Shown piece by piece: positions 35,733-45,271 of a DNA stretch of 64,000 nucleotides. The position numbers were made by a program, and so were the translations under genes. The first letter of the stretch is position 1. Every line of letters begins with the position of its first letter. The stretch comes from Streptomyces sp. V4I2 (GTDB taxonomy: Bacteria; Actinomycetota; Actinomycetes; Streptomycetales; Streptomycetaceae): positions 62,001 to 126,000 of the forward strand of contig NZ_JAUSZM010000003.1 of the NCBI RefSeq assembly GCF_030817655.1. Reading direction: 5' to 3'. The notes beneath the pieces were generated by a model, which did no database searches, had not been told where the DNA came from, and worked only from the letters and a program-made list of their open reading frames with translations.

Positions 35733-35816
35733 AGGGCCTGGCCCGTCACCTCGGGGGGATGTGACGGGCCTGGCCTGAGCCTTACGGTGCCACACGTCGA
35801 AGCGCCGCGGGCATTT

Positions 35817-36119
35817 CTAGAGCATGCGGAGCACGCTGACGACCTTGCCGAGGATCTGTGCCTGGTCGCCGGGAATCGGCTGGTAGGCGGGGTTGCGGGG
35901 CATGAGCCAGACCTGGCCGTCCTGCCGGCGCAGTACTTTGACGGTTGCTTCGTCCTCCAGGAGCGCGGCGACGATGTCGCCGTGGTCGGCGCTGTCCATG
36001 CGGCGGACGATGACCATGTCGCCGTCGCAGATCGACGCGTCGATCATGCTGTCGCCGGAGACCGTCAGGGCGAACAGGTCGCCATCGCCGACGACTTGGC
36101 GGGGCAGGGAGTAGACGCG
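35817..36119 (-). pseudogene. lexA: lexA C-terminal (peptidase S24) fragment
   Basis: The last 99 codons of LexA are present: [15 protein letters not shown], then the catalytic serine in [15 protein letters not shown], the catalytic lysine in [10 protein letters not shown], and the conserved [10 protein letters not shown] ending in VVSVLRML. The winged-helix DNA-binding domain and the Ala-Gly cleavage site are missing; upstream of 36119 the frame is noise. It cannot repress SOS genes. A full lexA copy must exist elsewhere in the genome (inference). The homology break coincides with the next remnant. Confidence 0.85.
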
Positions 36120-36127
36120 GTCAGTGC

Positions 36128-36423
36128 ATGCTCGATCTCGGCCGGACACAAGAGGCACGGGCTCGGATCGAAGAGGGGCTGTCGCTGCTCCCGCGCTCGC
36201 GGGACAAGACACGGGGAGTGTTCCGCACATACGAGGCGCGGTCCCTGCTTCAGGCCCGGGAGGTCGAACAGGCCCTTGCGGTCTCCAACGAGTCGCTGGA
36301 CCTGGCACAACGGATCGGTGCTGACCGATGCGTGAAGCTGGTGCGGGACCTGGGACCGGCGTTCCGGCCGCACACGTCGATCGATGGGGTACCGGAGTTC
36401 CTGGAACGTCTGAGGTCCTGCTG
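36128..36423 (+). pseudogene. C-terminal remnant of an XRE/TPR regulator
   Basis: This 98-codon tail is clearly related to the end of the regulator at 16229-17545: compare [16 protein letters not shown] here with DKTRGVFLAYRAASYL there, and [16 protein letters not shown] with ARRIGAPRCVQLVDDL. The HTH and most TPR helices are absent. It begins within a few bases of the lexA fragment but on the opposite strand, marking an illegitimate recombination junction. Confidence 0.75.
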
Positions 36424-36564
36424 AGCGCCGTCTTGATGAGGCGGTGCGGGTCATCGGGGCCCACCCAGACGGGGCCTGACAGGTCCGAGCAGTCCACGTC
36501 GGGGACACCAGCGGGAGGCCCGTCCGGGAGGTCTGGGCGTGCCGGGGTGTCCGGGGCAGGCGAG

Positions 36565-37089
36565 TCAGGCTGAGGTTCCCCCGGCGTGCGGGAGGTGCTG
36601 ATCAGTGCCCGCGCCGTAGAGCCACGGCGTGCGGTTGCCGTCGGCGTCCCGGGCCTGGGTCAGCACGTGGGTGCCGAAGGTGGCCTGGTAGGTGCCGTGG
36701 GTGAGGGCGACGTCCGTGCTGGTACCGGCGGCCATGTCCCTGAGGACGACCTTCTCGGTGGGCGAGACGACCTCGGCGACGACGTCGGACGACGAGCCCA
36801 GGTACCCGGGGATCTCCAAGGAGGGCAGGTTGCCCAGTTCGGTCGTCGCGCCAGTGGCGTACGACGTCCACACGTAGCCGGAACGGCCCTCCTGGGCATG
36901 CAGATAGCCACTGGGCCCCGCGCTGCGGATCCGGTCCGCGCGCGGGACGTAACGGTTGGACTGGAAGACCTTCTCCGCCGCCAGGGCGGTGCCGGCGGAG
37001 GCGGTGGCCGCGCCGGTGATCCCTCCGGCGGTCGCGGCGAGGACCGCCAGTGCGGCTATGACCCCGCGGGCAGTGGTGCGTCTGGCCAA
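36565..37089 (-). CDS. Secreted protein, probably truncated
   Basis: This 174-residue frame has a clear signal peptide ([23 protein letters not shown]-type cleavage near AGTALAAE). A mature start [19 protein letters not shown] follows, with a beta-propeller-like tract. It resembles the N-terminus of larger Streptomyces secreted repeat (FG-GAP-like) proteins and stops abruptly, so it is probably the front of a truncated gene. The RHS protein at 38577 is unrelated. Confidence 0.6.
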   Translation of the reverse strand: MARRTTARGVIAALAVLAATAGGITGAATASAGTALAAEKVFQSNRYVPRADRIRSAGPSGYLHAQEGRSGYVWTSYATGATTELGNLPSLEIPGYLGSSSDVVAEVVSPTEKVVLRDMAAGTSTDVALTHGTYQATFGTHVLTQARDADGNRTPWLYGAGTDQHLPHAGGTSA

Positions 37090-37435
37090 CGTCGGCTCCT
37101 GGGCCTCTGGTCGGGACGAAGGCGGAGCATGACGGGACGACGGCGGCCCAACAGGCGCACGTCACATGAACGTTGGAATGTTCCCGGCCCCCCGGCCGTC
37201 CCCCCCAAGCACAGCCGCATGAGGCTAACACCAGCCTGTGCGGCCGTACCGGGCACTCCCCCTGCCGCCGCTCGCGCCGATGGGGCGGTGCCATAGGGAC
37301 GACGGCGGCCGGGCGCGGTGCGGGCAGCACGACCGGGGCGACGTCGGCCGGCTGCGCGGCCGCGGCGCGAGCGGTGGCAGCTCGGCCGGTTTCACCGTTC
37401 ACAGTAACGAGACGACAGAACCGAATCCCGATCAG
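37090..37435. other. Intergenic region, no gene seen
   Basis: I see no supported gene. The segment separates the secreted protein from the ISAs1 remnant and probably carries the promoter of the former. Confidence 0.45.
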
Positions 37436-37837
37436 CTACCGCCCGAACGGGTGGGCCAGAACGGGGCGTTCATGCCATGGCGCGTGCCGTCCAGGCTCAC
37501 GAATGCGGGGTGGTCTACGACACCGTGCTGCCGGAAGTACTTCATCAACGGTCACCAGCCTGTCCGGCCCCTGTACCAGCAGGCGCATTCCAGGACATGC
37601 CCAGGGGCATCGGCGATCCATTCGCCGACCGCGAGCAGCGAGGTCGCTCGCCAAGACCGCGCACGCGGTCAGAACGAGCACGACGGCCAGACGGTGGCGC
37701 ACCCCGCGTGGGTCACGCGGGTCCGGCACCTCGGCCAGTCTCTCCAGCAGGCCCGGGACCTCCTCGGGTCCGGCCTGCGGTTTCTCGCGCAGTTGGTCAA
37801 GGGCAGGCGGGATCAGCGATGATGCGTCGGCAGGCAA
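37436..37837 (-). mobile_element. ISAs1-family transposase remnant
   Basis: The first 65 residues or so (LLERLAEVPDPRDPRGVRH, then RLAVVLVLTACAVLA) match the N-terminal region of ISAs1 transposases. After that, homology jumps between frames (a second frame reads VGEWIADAPG) and ends without the DDE domain. It is a decayed scrap; no inverted repeats were found. Confidence 0.72.
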
Positions 37838-38007
37838 GGTCTTCCACTCGGATCACGGGGCGTAGAGAACTCCATGATCTTGGAAGCCGTGCCTGTCACG
37901 TTCCCAGAGCACCGCCGCTGAGCTGGCACTCCGCTACGAACCGGGCGTCACACGACTACGCCGAAGCCCTGGGATCGCACCCCACTTCCCGTCACTTGAA
38001 AATGCAT

Positions 38008-38038
38008 GACGGCCCGCCGACAGAGTCGGCGGGCCGTC
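38008..38038. terminator. Hairpin terminator downstream of the RHS/immunity operon
   Basis: A perfect 13-bp stem, GACGGCCCGCCGA (38008-38020) and TCGGCGGGCCGTC (38026-38038), with a 5-nt loop sits 49 bp beyond the stop of the putative immunity gene. Confidence 0.82.
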
Positions 38039-38086
38039 GCACCGAAGCGAGCAGCAAATCACCGCTCGCCTATCCGTTTTCGCCTG

Positions 38087-38569
38087 TCACTCGACGAACA
38101 CCGGCTTCAGCCAGACTGAAACCAGATCTACGCCGTCGATTCCCAGCACAGTTCCGCTGCAGATTTCCACGAACTCAGCCTTGGCGGCGTCGCGCAGTCG
38201 AATGGAAATCCACCCCGACGAGGGATTGTACGAAACACCCCAGTCATCGCCAGGCACCGCCACAGAAACACCGGGCTCGAATGGGCTGTCGGCGGAAATT
38301 GCGACCCGTCCGGCGGTGAACTGCGGAGCGTCCGAAGACATCACCTCACGCCGAACGTTCGGGAGATATCCCCACGCAAAGAGCACCTCTCGGGACTCGA
38401 TGTCGAGCTCGAGCTGGAACGTGCCGATCACCACACTCGTCACACCTTCCGAACCGAGCCTCTCACTCAGCGCCTCATCACATCGCGCATCGAAAGAAAA
38501 CCCGTACTCGGAATCCGAGTAGGTGAGGACACCCTCAAAGGTGGATCCATCCTGGATGGAAAATCTCAT
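38087..38569 (-). CDS. Putative immunity protein for the adjacent RHS toxin
   Basis: This acidic 160-residue protein has no recognised family. ATG 38569 lies 7 bp after the RHS stop; a GAGG site overlaps the RHS stop codon, so translation is coupled. Position directly behind the toxin tip is the standard place for a cognate immunity gene. Base composition is lower in GC than the neighbours, as is common for exchanged toxin/immunity cassettes. The immunity role is inferred from position only. Confidence 0.6.
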   Translation of the reverse strand: MRFSIQDGSTFEGVLTYSDSEYGFSFDARCDEALSERLGSEGVTSVVIGTFQLELDIESREVLFAWGYLPNVRREVMSSDAPQFTAGRVAISADSPFEPGVSVAVPGDDWGVSYNPSSGWISIRLRDAAKAEFVEICSGTVLGIDGVDLVSVWLKPVFVE

Positions 38570-38576
38570 CGCCAGA

Positions 38577-41500
38577 TCACCTCACGAAGTTCCAATGGAC
38601 GATCTTGTTCTGCTGCACATTGATGTTGAGTTCCCAGATGCCCTCGCTCCCGTTCATCGCCCCAGGGGTTCTCCATTCGATAACCCCGGCAGCACCTCGG
38701 GAATCGAGCCTGGGCGCGGACCCCTGCATGATCTCACGGAGCAACTGACCGTCGTGGCTACTCATGTACGGCCGCGACAGTGTCCCCAACTTCTCGACCG
38801 GAGCCGACTCGCCGGCAGCGGGGAAGCCATAGGGGCGCTCGTTGGGGTAATTAGTCCCCTTCTTGATGCGCTCCGTGACATGCTTCGCGACCGTCTTGGT
38901 CATCGTGAGGTTCGCGACGTCAATTTCCTCCGCTGCGAAAACGACGACATTGGCTTCACCCTTGGAGACCTTGAGCCGTCCCCCCCCAAAGGCCAGCCAT
39001 GCCGCCTCTTGACCGTTGGCCTGGGCCGCATCGTAGAGTGACGAGTCCGTATCCGCCCCGAGAGAAGCCGCCCAATCATCGGTTTGCTGTTCGTTCTCCG
39101 AGGTGGAGGAGCAGAAGCCGTCGTCGAACCAGCAGAACGGATTCGCGACGTCGCTGATCTGAAGAAGTCCGTCACCTATTCCGGCGGCCTTCCCCGCGAC
39201 GATTGTCTTGAGCTGCGTCCCCTTTTTCATAGGAGCCGGATTCGGCCCCTTCTGGAAGGTGACCTGGACACTGAGGCGGTTCTTTCTCTGGCTGACCACC
39301 GTCGTGAGCGTGCCGGTCGAATTCCCGACATTGACCGTTTGCACGTATGTCTGGGTCGAATGATAGACCCATGTACCATTCGGGCCCATCGTCATGTAAT
39401 CCCGGTAGGTGCCGCCGTTGCCGTCGCTGCACCCGCGCTCACAGTCCGTGATCGGCCGCAGGCCGCTTGGGTCGGCCATGGTCACGGGGGTGTTGTTGGC
39501 GTAGGCGTAGCCGTTGAGGGACTCGTGATCCGCCGGGGCGAGAACGGGATCGACGGAGAGGAAGCGCCCCGTCGCCGGGTCGTACTCGCGAGCGCCGACG
39601 TGCGTGAGGCCGGTGGCGGTGTCGGTCGGTGCGCCGAGGAAACCCTTGTCGTCGGGCCAGACGGACGGGGTCGCGCCACGGGTCTCGCCGAAGGGCTTAG
39701 TGTATCGGTGGCTGACGGCCTGGGTGGTGGCGTCCACCGCCAGCGAAGCGGTGCCGTGGTGGTCGTCGACCATCCAGGTCAGGCCGCTCTCGGTGCGGAC
39801 GGCGGTGGCATCGCCGGCCGGGTAGTAGCGCTGGGCGGTGAACTTCTTGGCAGTGGTGTCGTAGTGGAGCTCCTGACCGGCGAGGTAGAGCGCGGTCTGG
39901 TCGGATCCACGGCGGATGAGGAGGTCACCGTTGGCGTCGTACAGGTAGTCGGTGGCCTTCGTGCCCTCGGTGAGGTTGGTGAGCTCTCCCTCGATGTTCC
40001 AGGTAAGGCTCTGGGCGGTGCCCGTCGGCCCATACCTCTTGGTGGTGTTCCCCTGATCGTCGTACTGGAGGTCTTTGGCGGTTCCACCGTTGACGCTGTA
40101 CGAGGTCAAGGTGTGCGGCTGGCCCGTACCGGACGCGTTGACTGCGGGGTAGCCGTAGGAAGTGCTGGTGTTGCCCGAAGCCTTGTGCTCGGTCTGGGTA
40201 TCGCGCAGGCCACCGGTCTTGTAGGTCCAACTCATCCAGTACGGAGCTGGTCCGCCGAGGGCGCTGGCGGAGCGAGCGGTGGCACAGTCGCTGGACGCCG
40301 GTGTCCAGGCTTCGGTGAGACGCCGGTGGCCGTCGTAGGTGAAGCACTGGGCGTCCTTGCCGTTGGCATTGTCGGTGATCGACGTGATGTTGCCGCTGGC
40401 GTCGTAGGTGTAGTCGGCGTCGCTAGTGTAACCGGCGTTGGTCTGGTCGACAGTGTGGGAGTTGACCAGTCGGCGGGTGCCGTCCTCGTAGCGGTTGAGG
40501 ATCTGCAACTGCTTGGCGTCAGTTGAGGTTCCCAGACGGGTCTCCTCGATCTCGCCGTACGGGGAATACCCGATGTTCTGGACGTAGTCCGTCATGCCGT
40601 CGGTGGCGGTGAGCATACCGAGGCCGTTGTACTTGTTGACGACGGTCTCGGCGGCCAGGCCCGCGACCGCGGGCAGCGACGTGGACTGGACGGTCCCGTC
40701 GATGTTGTAAGCGGTGGAAGTGACGTACGTCTGCGCCGCACCAGCCGTGACGAGTGGATCGCTTGCCGCGATCACGGTTTTGGAACCCTTGGCACGGCCG
40801 AGCACGTCGTAGCCGGTGACCGACTGGGAGTAGATCTTTCCGGTCGTGCCGCCGACATAGCGGATCGAGGCGGTCGGCAGCCCCTTGGCCAGAGAGTCGT
40901 AGGTGAACTTGGTCAACTGGTGCGCGTCGTCCTTCACCCCGTCCCAGGTACCGATCTTACGACCGAGTCCGTCGTAGTCGGTGATCACGGTGCGTGAGAC
41001 ACCGTTGAGGTTACTGGTCACCGTCGTCGGCTGGTCCACGTCGTTGTACGTCGTGTCGATGCGGCCCTTGTCCGGGTCGATCGTCCACTCCCGACGTCCT
41101 CGCAGGTCATAGCCGTACGACCAGAGGGCGCCGTCCGGCCCGGACATCGTTGCGACCTGGCCGCTCGGGAAGTAGGTGAAGCGCGTGCGGGTGTAGTCGT
41201 CGCCGCTGGGCACGGGCCCCGCATACTCGCGGCGCTCGGTGACACGCCCCTTGGCGTCGGTGATGGTCAACACGCCGGTGCCGCCCGCAGCAGCGGTGAC
41301 AGCGGTGCGGTCGCCCTGCTGGTCGGTCTTGGTGCGCCACTTCTCCTGGCCGTAGACACGGAAGATCGTGTCCGTGGCACGGCCCGCGGCATCGAACACC
41401 ATCTCGGTGGAGGCGGGGACGGAGCCCGGGAACGTGTTGGCGAGAACGCCCGAGGCCGTCTCGTTGTCGTGGACCTGCGCGTTGCTGCGGTAGGCGAGAC

Positions 41501-44500
41501 CGCGGTCGTCGTAGAGCGTTTCCGCGATCACCCGGCCGCCGTTCGGCGCGGGGGCCTGCTTCTGGCGGGACCGCAGTAGGCTGTCGAAGATCTCGTAGGA
41601 GCTGTTGTAGGTCTTCCCGTCCGCCTTGAGAGTGTCGGTACGGACCCAGGTCTCCTTGTCGTTGTTGACGCCGTACTCGTAGACGATGCTCGCGGAGTCG
41701 CCGAGACCACGGGAGCGGTCCGGCATCCATACGGATCGCAGACGCCCAAGCGCGTCCTGAGCCTGCTCGGTGACACCGCCGTTGGCGTCTGTGCTCTTGG
41801 TGGCCGTGCCCCAGGCCGGATCCACTTCGGTGGTGGTCGTGAAGAGCTTGGGATCGGTCGTGGTCGTCGAGGTCAGCGGGCCGTAACCGGTGTCGTCAGG
41901 CGTATAGGTGTTCTTCACCTGATGATTGAGAGCATCGGTCGTCACCAGGGCGCGGCCCAGCTTGTCGTACGTGCTGTTGGAGACCTTCTGGTAGACGGGC
42001 TTCTTCTCAGCGTCGTAGCTGGCAACCCGATAGCTGTCCGTCAGGTCGCCCAGGGTGGGCGCGGCACCGACCGACAGGTTGTCGTATGCGGTGGTGGCGT
42101 CGGAAATCACATCCTTGGGCACGACAGGTGTGGCGGTACAGGGAACGCTGTAGACCTCGACGCGGTAGGCAAGGGAGACGACCCAGTCCTTGGTGTTCCG
42201 CGTGTAGCTCTTGCGCGTGCAGGTCTCGTCACCGCTCTTGCCGATGTCACCGAGGTCTTCGACGGTGAGCGGCATGCCGTAGGTGGTGTCGTAGGTGGTC
42301 TTCTGCTTGACCGTGCGGGTGCCGGTGGAGGTCTTGGTGCGGGTGGCGGTCTCGCCGGCCTGGACGATCCAGGACTCGGTGGTGCCCCAGCTGTAGGCGT
42401 GGCTGCCGGTCTTGTGGGACCAAGGCGTGTTGATGGTGCCGCTTACTTCTGCGGTGCCGTTGTAGATGATGGTCTCGCGGACGAAGCCGGTGTACTGGCG
42501 GGAGTCGTCGATGGCGGTGCCGGTGGAGTCGGTGACCTTCTCCACTCGGGCGGTGCCGTCGAGTTTCTTCTCGCCGTTCAGGCCGCGCATGTAGAGCGTC
42601 AGCTTCTTGCTGCGCGGGCCCTCGGAGTCGCCGGAGGTCTCCACGACCTTGCCGTAGCCGCGCCACTGCCCCCAGGTGCGGTTGGAGGCTTTGGTGATGC
42701 CCTCGTCGTCGGCGTAGGCCCAGCCGGCCCCGTCCTGGTAGTCGTAGTACTTCTCGCCGGTGTCGCCGTGCCCGTAGGGGTCGTCCTGGAAGACGGAGGT
42801 GACCACGTACTTGTGGAACCAGTCGGTGACGGGGGTCGCCCCGGACTGGGACCACTTGACCGGGAAGCAGCGGCGGGTGTTCTTGTCGATGTCCGCCGGC
42901 ATGCTGGTTCCCCAGATGCAGTCTGGGTCGGAGTAGTTGACGGTGAGGGTCGAGCCGGTCTCGGACTTGATGGTGCGCACTCGCCACTTGATGTAGCGCA
43001 GGGTGTCCGGGCCGCTGCCCTCGACGTGGTTGGACAGCTGGATTCCGCCGAAGACGATCGGCGGCATGGCGGCCGCGGTGGTGTTGGCCTTGCCGGTGTT
43101 CTGGATGGACTTCAGCCACAGGCTCGCCGAGGAGGCGTCACCGGTGTCGGGGAAGTTCTGGTCCAGGTGCCAGGCGTCCACGTTCCGCTGGGTGGTGCCG
43201 GTGCCGGTCCACACCGAGGTGGTGATGTCGGTGAGGCGCTTGCGGGTGAAGAAGGCCGGGCCGATCTGGGTGGTGCACTTGGTGCCGGACGCGCAGATCA
43301 TGTCGAAGGGCACGTCGGGCCAGTTGGCCTTGGTGTCCGCCGTCAGGCTGGAGCAGCCGCCCGAGACGACGCAGCGTTCGGCGTAGGTGAAGCGGACCTG
43401 CTGGGCGGCCGGCTTGGAGTAGATCAGGTCGCTGCGCAGGCCGTAGTCGATGCGGTTGAGGTAGCCGCCGCGGGTGTAGGCGGTGCCGTTTACCGTGGTG
43501 TCGGCGTTCTTGGAGTAGTAGTTCGTCTCCCGGCCGTACCAGTAGGTGGAGGCGTTGCCGTGGGTGTCCACGACGTAGTCAAGGTTCCAGCGCCAGGCCT
43601 GGTAGCAGGAGGAGTCGGCGAAACCGGTGGACTTGTAGCAGGGTTCGCCGGAGTCGTCACCGAAGACCGGGACGGTCCACCCGGAGTTGGTTGACGGGTC
43701 GTCGTCGGCGGTGTCGGTGGTTCCCTTGTCACTCCAGCCGGGCATCCGGTGCTTGCCGAAGACATACTGGATACCGGACGCGTCCGTCACCTTCCAGTAC
43801 TCGCCATTGTTGTCCCCGTTGCCGATGGCGCCGGTCAGGTGCTCGACGCGGGAGCCGTCCTCGTTCTTCACCTTCCACGAACCGCCGGAGGCCTCGGACA
43901 GGGCGGCGGTGTCGCAGGCCGCCTTGTCGGCGCAGGTGTTGACCAGCTCCACCGCCTTACCGTTGAGGACCAGGGTGGCGTTGGCGTACTTCCAGCACAG
44001 GTCACCCTTGCCGGACTGGCCGTCGTCCTTGCAGGAGCCGTACTTGCGCTCGACGTAGGACTCGGTGATCGAGAAGCCCTCGCCGACCACGGAAGTCTGG
44101 TTGTTCTCCCCGGCCGTGCGGCCGTCGACCGAGGCGGAGTTGTAGGAGATGGACAGGTTCGGGGACGGGCCTGCCGTCGCCGGGGGAACTCGCAGCGGGT
44201 AGTTCCAGGTGAAGTCACCCGTGCTGCCGCCGGCCTCCCAGGTGGCGGTCGGGGACAGCGGGGTGGCGCTGTAGTCGCTGCCGCCGCCTGAACTATCGGC
44301 CGCCGCCGCGAGCAGCATTGGGGTGCCGGCCGTCAGGGTGCGGGCGGAGACGGTGCCCGTAAGGTTTTGGGACTCTGCGTCGTTGTCCGCGCCAGCTATG
44401 GGGCGCTGGGTGCGGCAGGACTTCTTCTGCGGGGTGGTCAGCGCACACGCCGGGAGGGTCACGAGGCTCAGCCGGGGGCCGAAGTTGCCGCCGTAGACGT

Positions 44501-45101
44501 CGTTGAAGGACGAGTAGTCGAGGGAGACGCGGAGCTTGTCGGTGTCACCGGCGGAGTTTTTGGATGCGGATTTCGCCGGGTCGACGGTGAGCAGGACGCC
44601 ATTGACGCCGGCCTTTTTCGCGGCCGACTGGGGGTGAACGCTGAGCGCCACTTTTTCGGCCGGGCCGGTGGCCTTGGCCGCTGTCTTGCTCTTCGCCGGC
44701 TTGGGTGCCGGGGCGGCGGGCTGCTGGGCCAGCTTCACGCCGAGCCCGCCGACGGTGACTGCGGCCCCGCCGGTCGCCGGGACTTCGGCGGTGGCCTTCC
44801 CGGCCGTCGGCCACGCGGCTTTCTTCAGCCGGTCACGGGTCTTGCGGGCGGCGGTGGCGGCCTTGTCCTTCGGGGCCTTGGACGTGCCGGGCTTGAGCAC
44901 GCCTACCTTGTCGATCTTCGCGTCGGGCCGGTCCTCCAGCGGCTTGCGGGCTGCCGGGGTCTGGGCTTGGGCGGCGAAGTCGTAGCCCGAGGGCACCACG
45001 ACTTGCGGTAGGACGGAGAGGGAGACGACGAGTGCGCCACGGCCGAGCCAGCGGCGTATGACCGCCCCTGGCAGGCGTGAGCGAAAGGGGGATGAAGACA
45101 C
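38577..45101 (-). CDS. RHS-repeat polymorphic toxin, secreted
   Basis: This is a 2174-residue protein. A signal peptide (RRWLGRGALVVSLSVLPQVV) is followed by a Lys/Ala/Pro-rich linker. A long body of RHS/YD repeats (YDALGR-, YDANGD-like units) forms the toxin cage by family knowledge. The RHS core motif is near residues 1850-1890 (REYDPATGRFLSVDP, ending DPSGL). The last 290 residues are the variable tip, ending in a domain with KHVTERIKKG, RPYMSSHDGQLL and GSEGIWELNINV. I cannot name its activity; the conserved-looking histidines suggest a nuclease-like fold, but that is a guess. The C-terminal 400 bp or so is lower in GC. Confidence 0.88.
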   Translation of the reverse strand: MSSSPFRSRLPGAVIRRWLGRGALVVSLSVLPQVVVPSGYDFAAQAQTPAARKPLEDRPDAKIDKVGVLKPGTSKAPKDKAATAARKTRDRLKKAAWPTAGKATAEVPATGGAAVTVGGLGVKLAQQPAAPAPKPAKSKTAAKATGPAEKVALSVHPQSAAKKAGVNGVLLTVDPAKSASKNSAGDTDKLRVSLDYSSFNDVYGGNFGPRLSLVTLPACALTTPQKKSCRTQRPIAGADNDAESQNLTGTVSARTLTAGTPMLLAAAADSSGGGSDYSATPLSPTATWEAGGSTGDFTWNYPLRVPPATAGPSPNLSISYNSASVDGRTAGENNQTSVVGEGFSITESYVERKYGSCKDDGQSGKGDLCWKYANATLVLNGKAVELVNTCADKAACDTAALSEASGGSWKVKNEDGSRVEHLTGAIGNGDNNGEYWKVTDASGIQYVFGKHRMPGWSDKGTTDTADDDPSTNSGWTVPVFGDDSGEPCYKSTGFADSSCYQAWRWNLDYVVDTHGNASTYWYGRETNYYSKNADTTVNGTAYTRGGYLNRIDYGLRSDLIYSKPAAQQVRFTYAERCVVSGGCSSLTADTKANWPDVPFDMICASGTKCTTQIGPAFFTRKRLTDITTSVWTGTGTTQRNVDAWHLDQNFPDTGDASSASLWLKSIQNTGKANTTAAAMPPIVFGGIQLSNHVEGSGPDTLRYIKWRVRTIKSETGSTLTVNYSDPDCIWGTSMPADIDKNTRRCFPVKWSQSGATPVTDWFHKYVVTSVFQDDPYGHGDTGEKYYDYQDGAGWAYADDEGITKASNRTWGQWRGYGKVVETSGDSEGPRSKKLTLYMRGLNGEKKLDGTARVEKVTDSTGTAIDDSRQYTGFVRETIIYNGTAEVSGTINTPWSHKTGSHAYSWGTTESWIVQAGETATRTKTSTGTRTVKQKTTYDTTYGMPLTVEDLGDIGKSGDETCTRKSYTRNTKDWVVSLAYRVEVYSVPCTATPVVPKDVISDATTAYDNLSVGAAPTLGDLTDSYRVASYDAEKKPVYQKVSNSTYDKLGRALVTTDALNHQVKNTYTPDDTGYGPLTSTTTTDPKLFTTTTEVDPAWGTATKSTDANGGVTEQAQDALGRLRSVWMPDRSRGLGDSASIVYEYGVNNDKETWVRTDTLKADGKTYNSSYEIFDSLLRSRQKQAPAPNGGRVIAETLYDDRGLAYRSNAQVHDNETASGVLANTFPGSVPASTEMVFDAAGRATDTIFRVYGQEKWRTKTDQQGDRTAVTAAAGGTGVLTITDAKGRVTERREYAGPVPSGDDYTRTRFTYFPSGQVATMSGPDGALWSYGYDLRGRREWTIDPDKGRIDTTYNDVDQPTTVTSNLNGVSRTVITDYDGLGRKIGTWDGVKDDAHQLTKFTYDSLAKGLPTASIRYVGGTTGKIYSQSVTGYDVLGRAKGSKTVIAASDPLVTAGAAQTYVTSTAYNIDGTVQSTSLPAVAGLAAETVVNKYNGLGMLTATDGMTDYVQNIGYSPYGEIEETRLGTSTDAKQLQILNRYEDGTRRLVNSHTVDQTNAGYTSDADYTYDASGNITSITDNANGKDAQCFTYDGHRRLTEAWTPASSDCATARSASALGGPAPYWMSWTYKTGGLRDTQTEHKASGNTSTSYGYPAVNASGTGQPHTLTSYSVNGGTAKDLQYDDQGNTTKRYGPTGTAQSLTWNIEGELTNLTEGTKATDYLYDANGDLLIRRGSDQTALYLAGQELHYDTTAKKFTAQRYYPAGDATAVRTESGLTWMVDDHHGTASLAVDATTQAVSHRYTKPFGETRGATPSVWPDDKGFLGAPTDTATGLTHVGAREYDPATGRFLSVDPVLAPADHESLNGYAYANNTPVTMADPSGLRPITDCERGCSDGNGGTYRDYMTMGPNGTWVYHSTQTYVQTVNVGNSTGTLTTVVSQRKNRLSVQVTFQKGPNPAPMKKGTQLKTIVAGKAAGIGDGLLQISDVANPFCWFDDGFCSSTSENEQQTDDWAASLGADTDSSLYDAAQANGQEAAWLAFGGGRLKVSKGEANVVVFAAEEIDVANLTMTKTVAKHVTERIKKGTNYPNERPYGFPAAGESAPVEKLGTLSRPYMSSHDGQLLREIMQGSAPRLDSRGAAGVIEWRTPGAMNGSEGIWELNINVQQNKIVHWNFVR

Positions 45102-45271
45102 GGTGATTCCCGGTTCTCGGATATGGGCAGGAGGCGCTCGGGCGGCGTCGGCGCCCGAGAACGCTGGATGTCATCGGCAGGTCCGCGGAGACGCCGACGA
45201 GTGTGTTGCGAGCAGCGGGAGGAAGGGCGGGACATGACGGGCAACAGGGCCCGCCCTGTCCCGCCCGGCTT
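45102..45271. other. Spacer between LamG and RHS genes
   Basis: The 170 bp carry no gene. LamG and RHS genes are often paired in this order in Streptomyces, and a shared transcript with a weak internal start is likely. I saw no strong hairpin. Confidence 0.4.

Noticed and set aside
35817..36497. A 226-codon frame that could be a complete small LexA
   Set aside because: Only the last 99 codons are LexA; upstream sequence is low-complexity and opposite to the regulator tail, and the HTH and cleavage site are absent.
37056..37435. Several 60-130 codon frames on both strands
   Set aside because: All are overlapping GC-rich shadows without ribosome sites or recognisable motifs.
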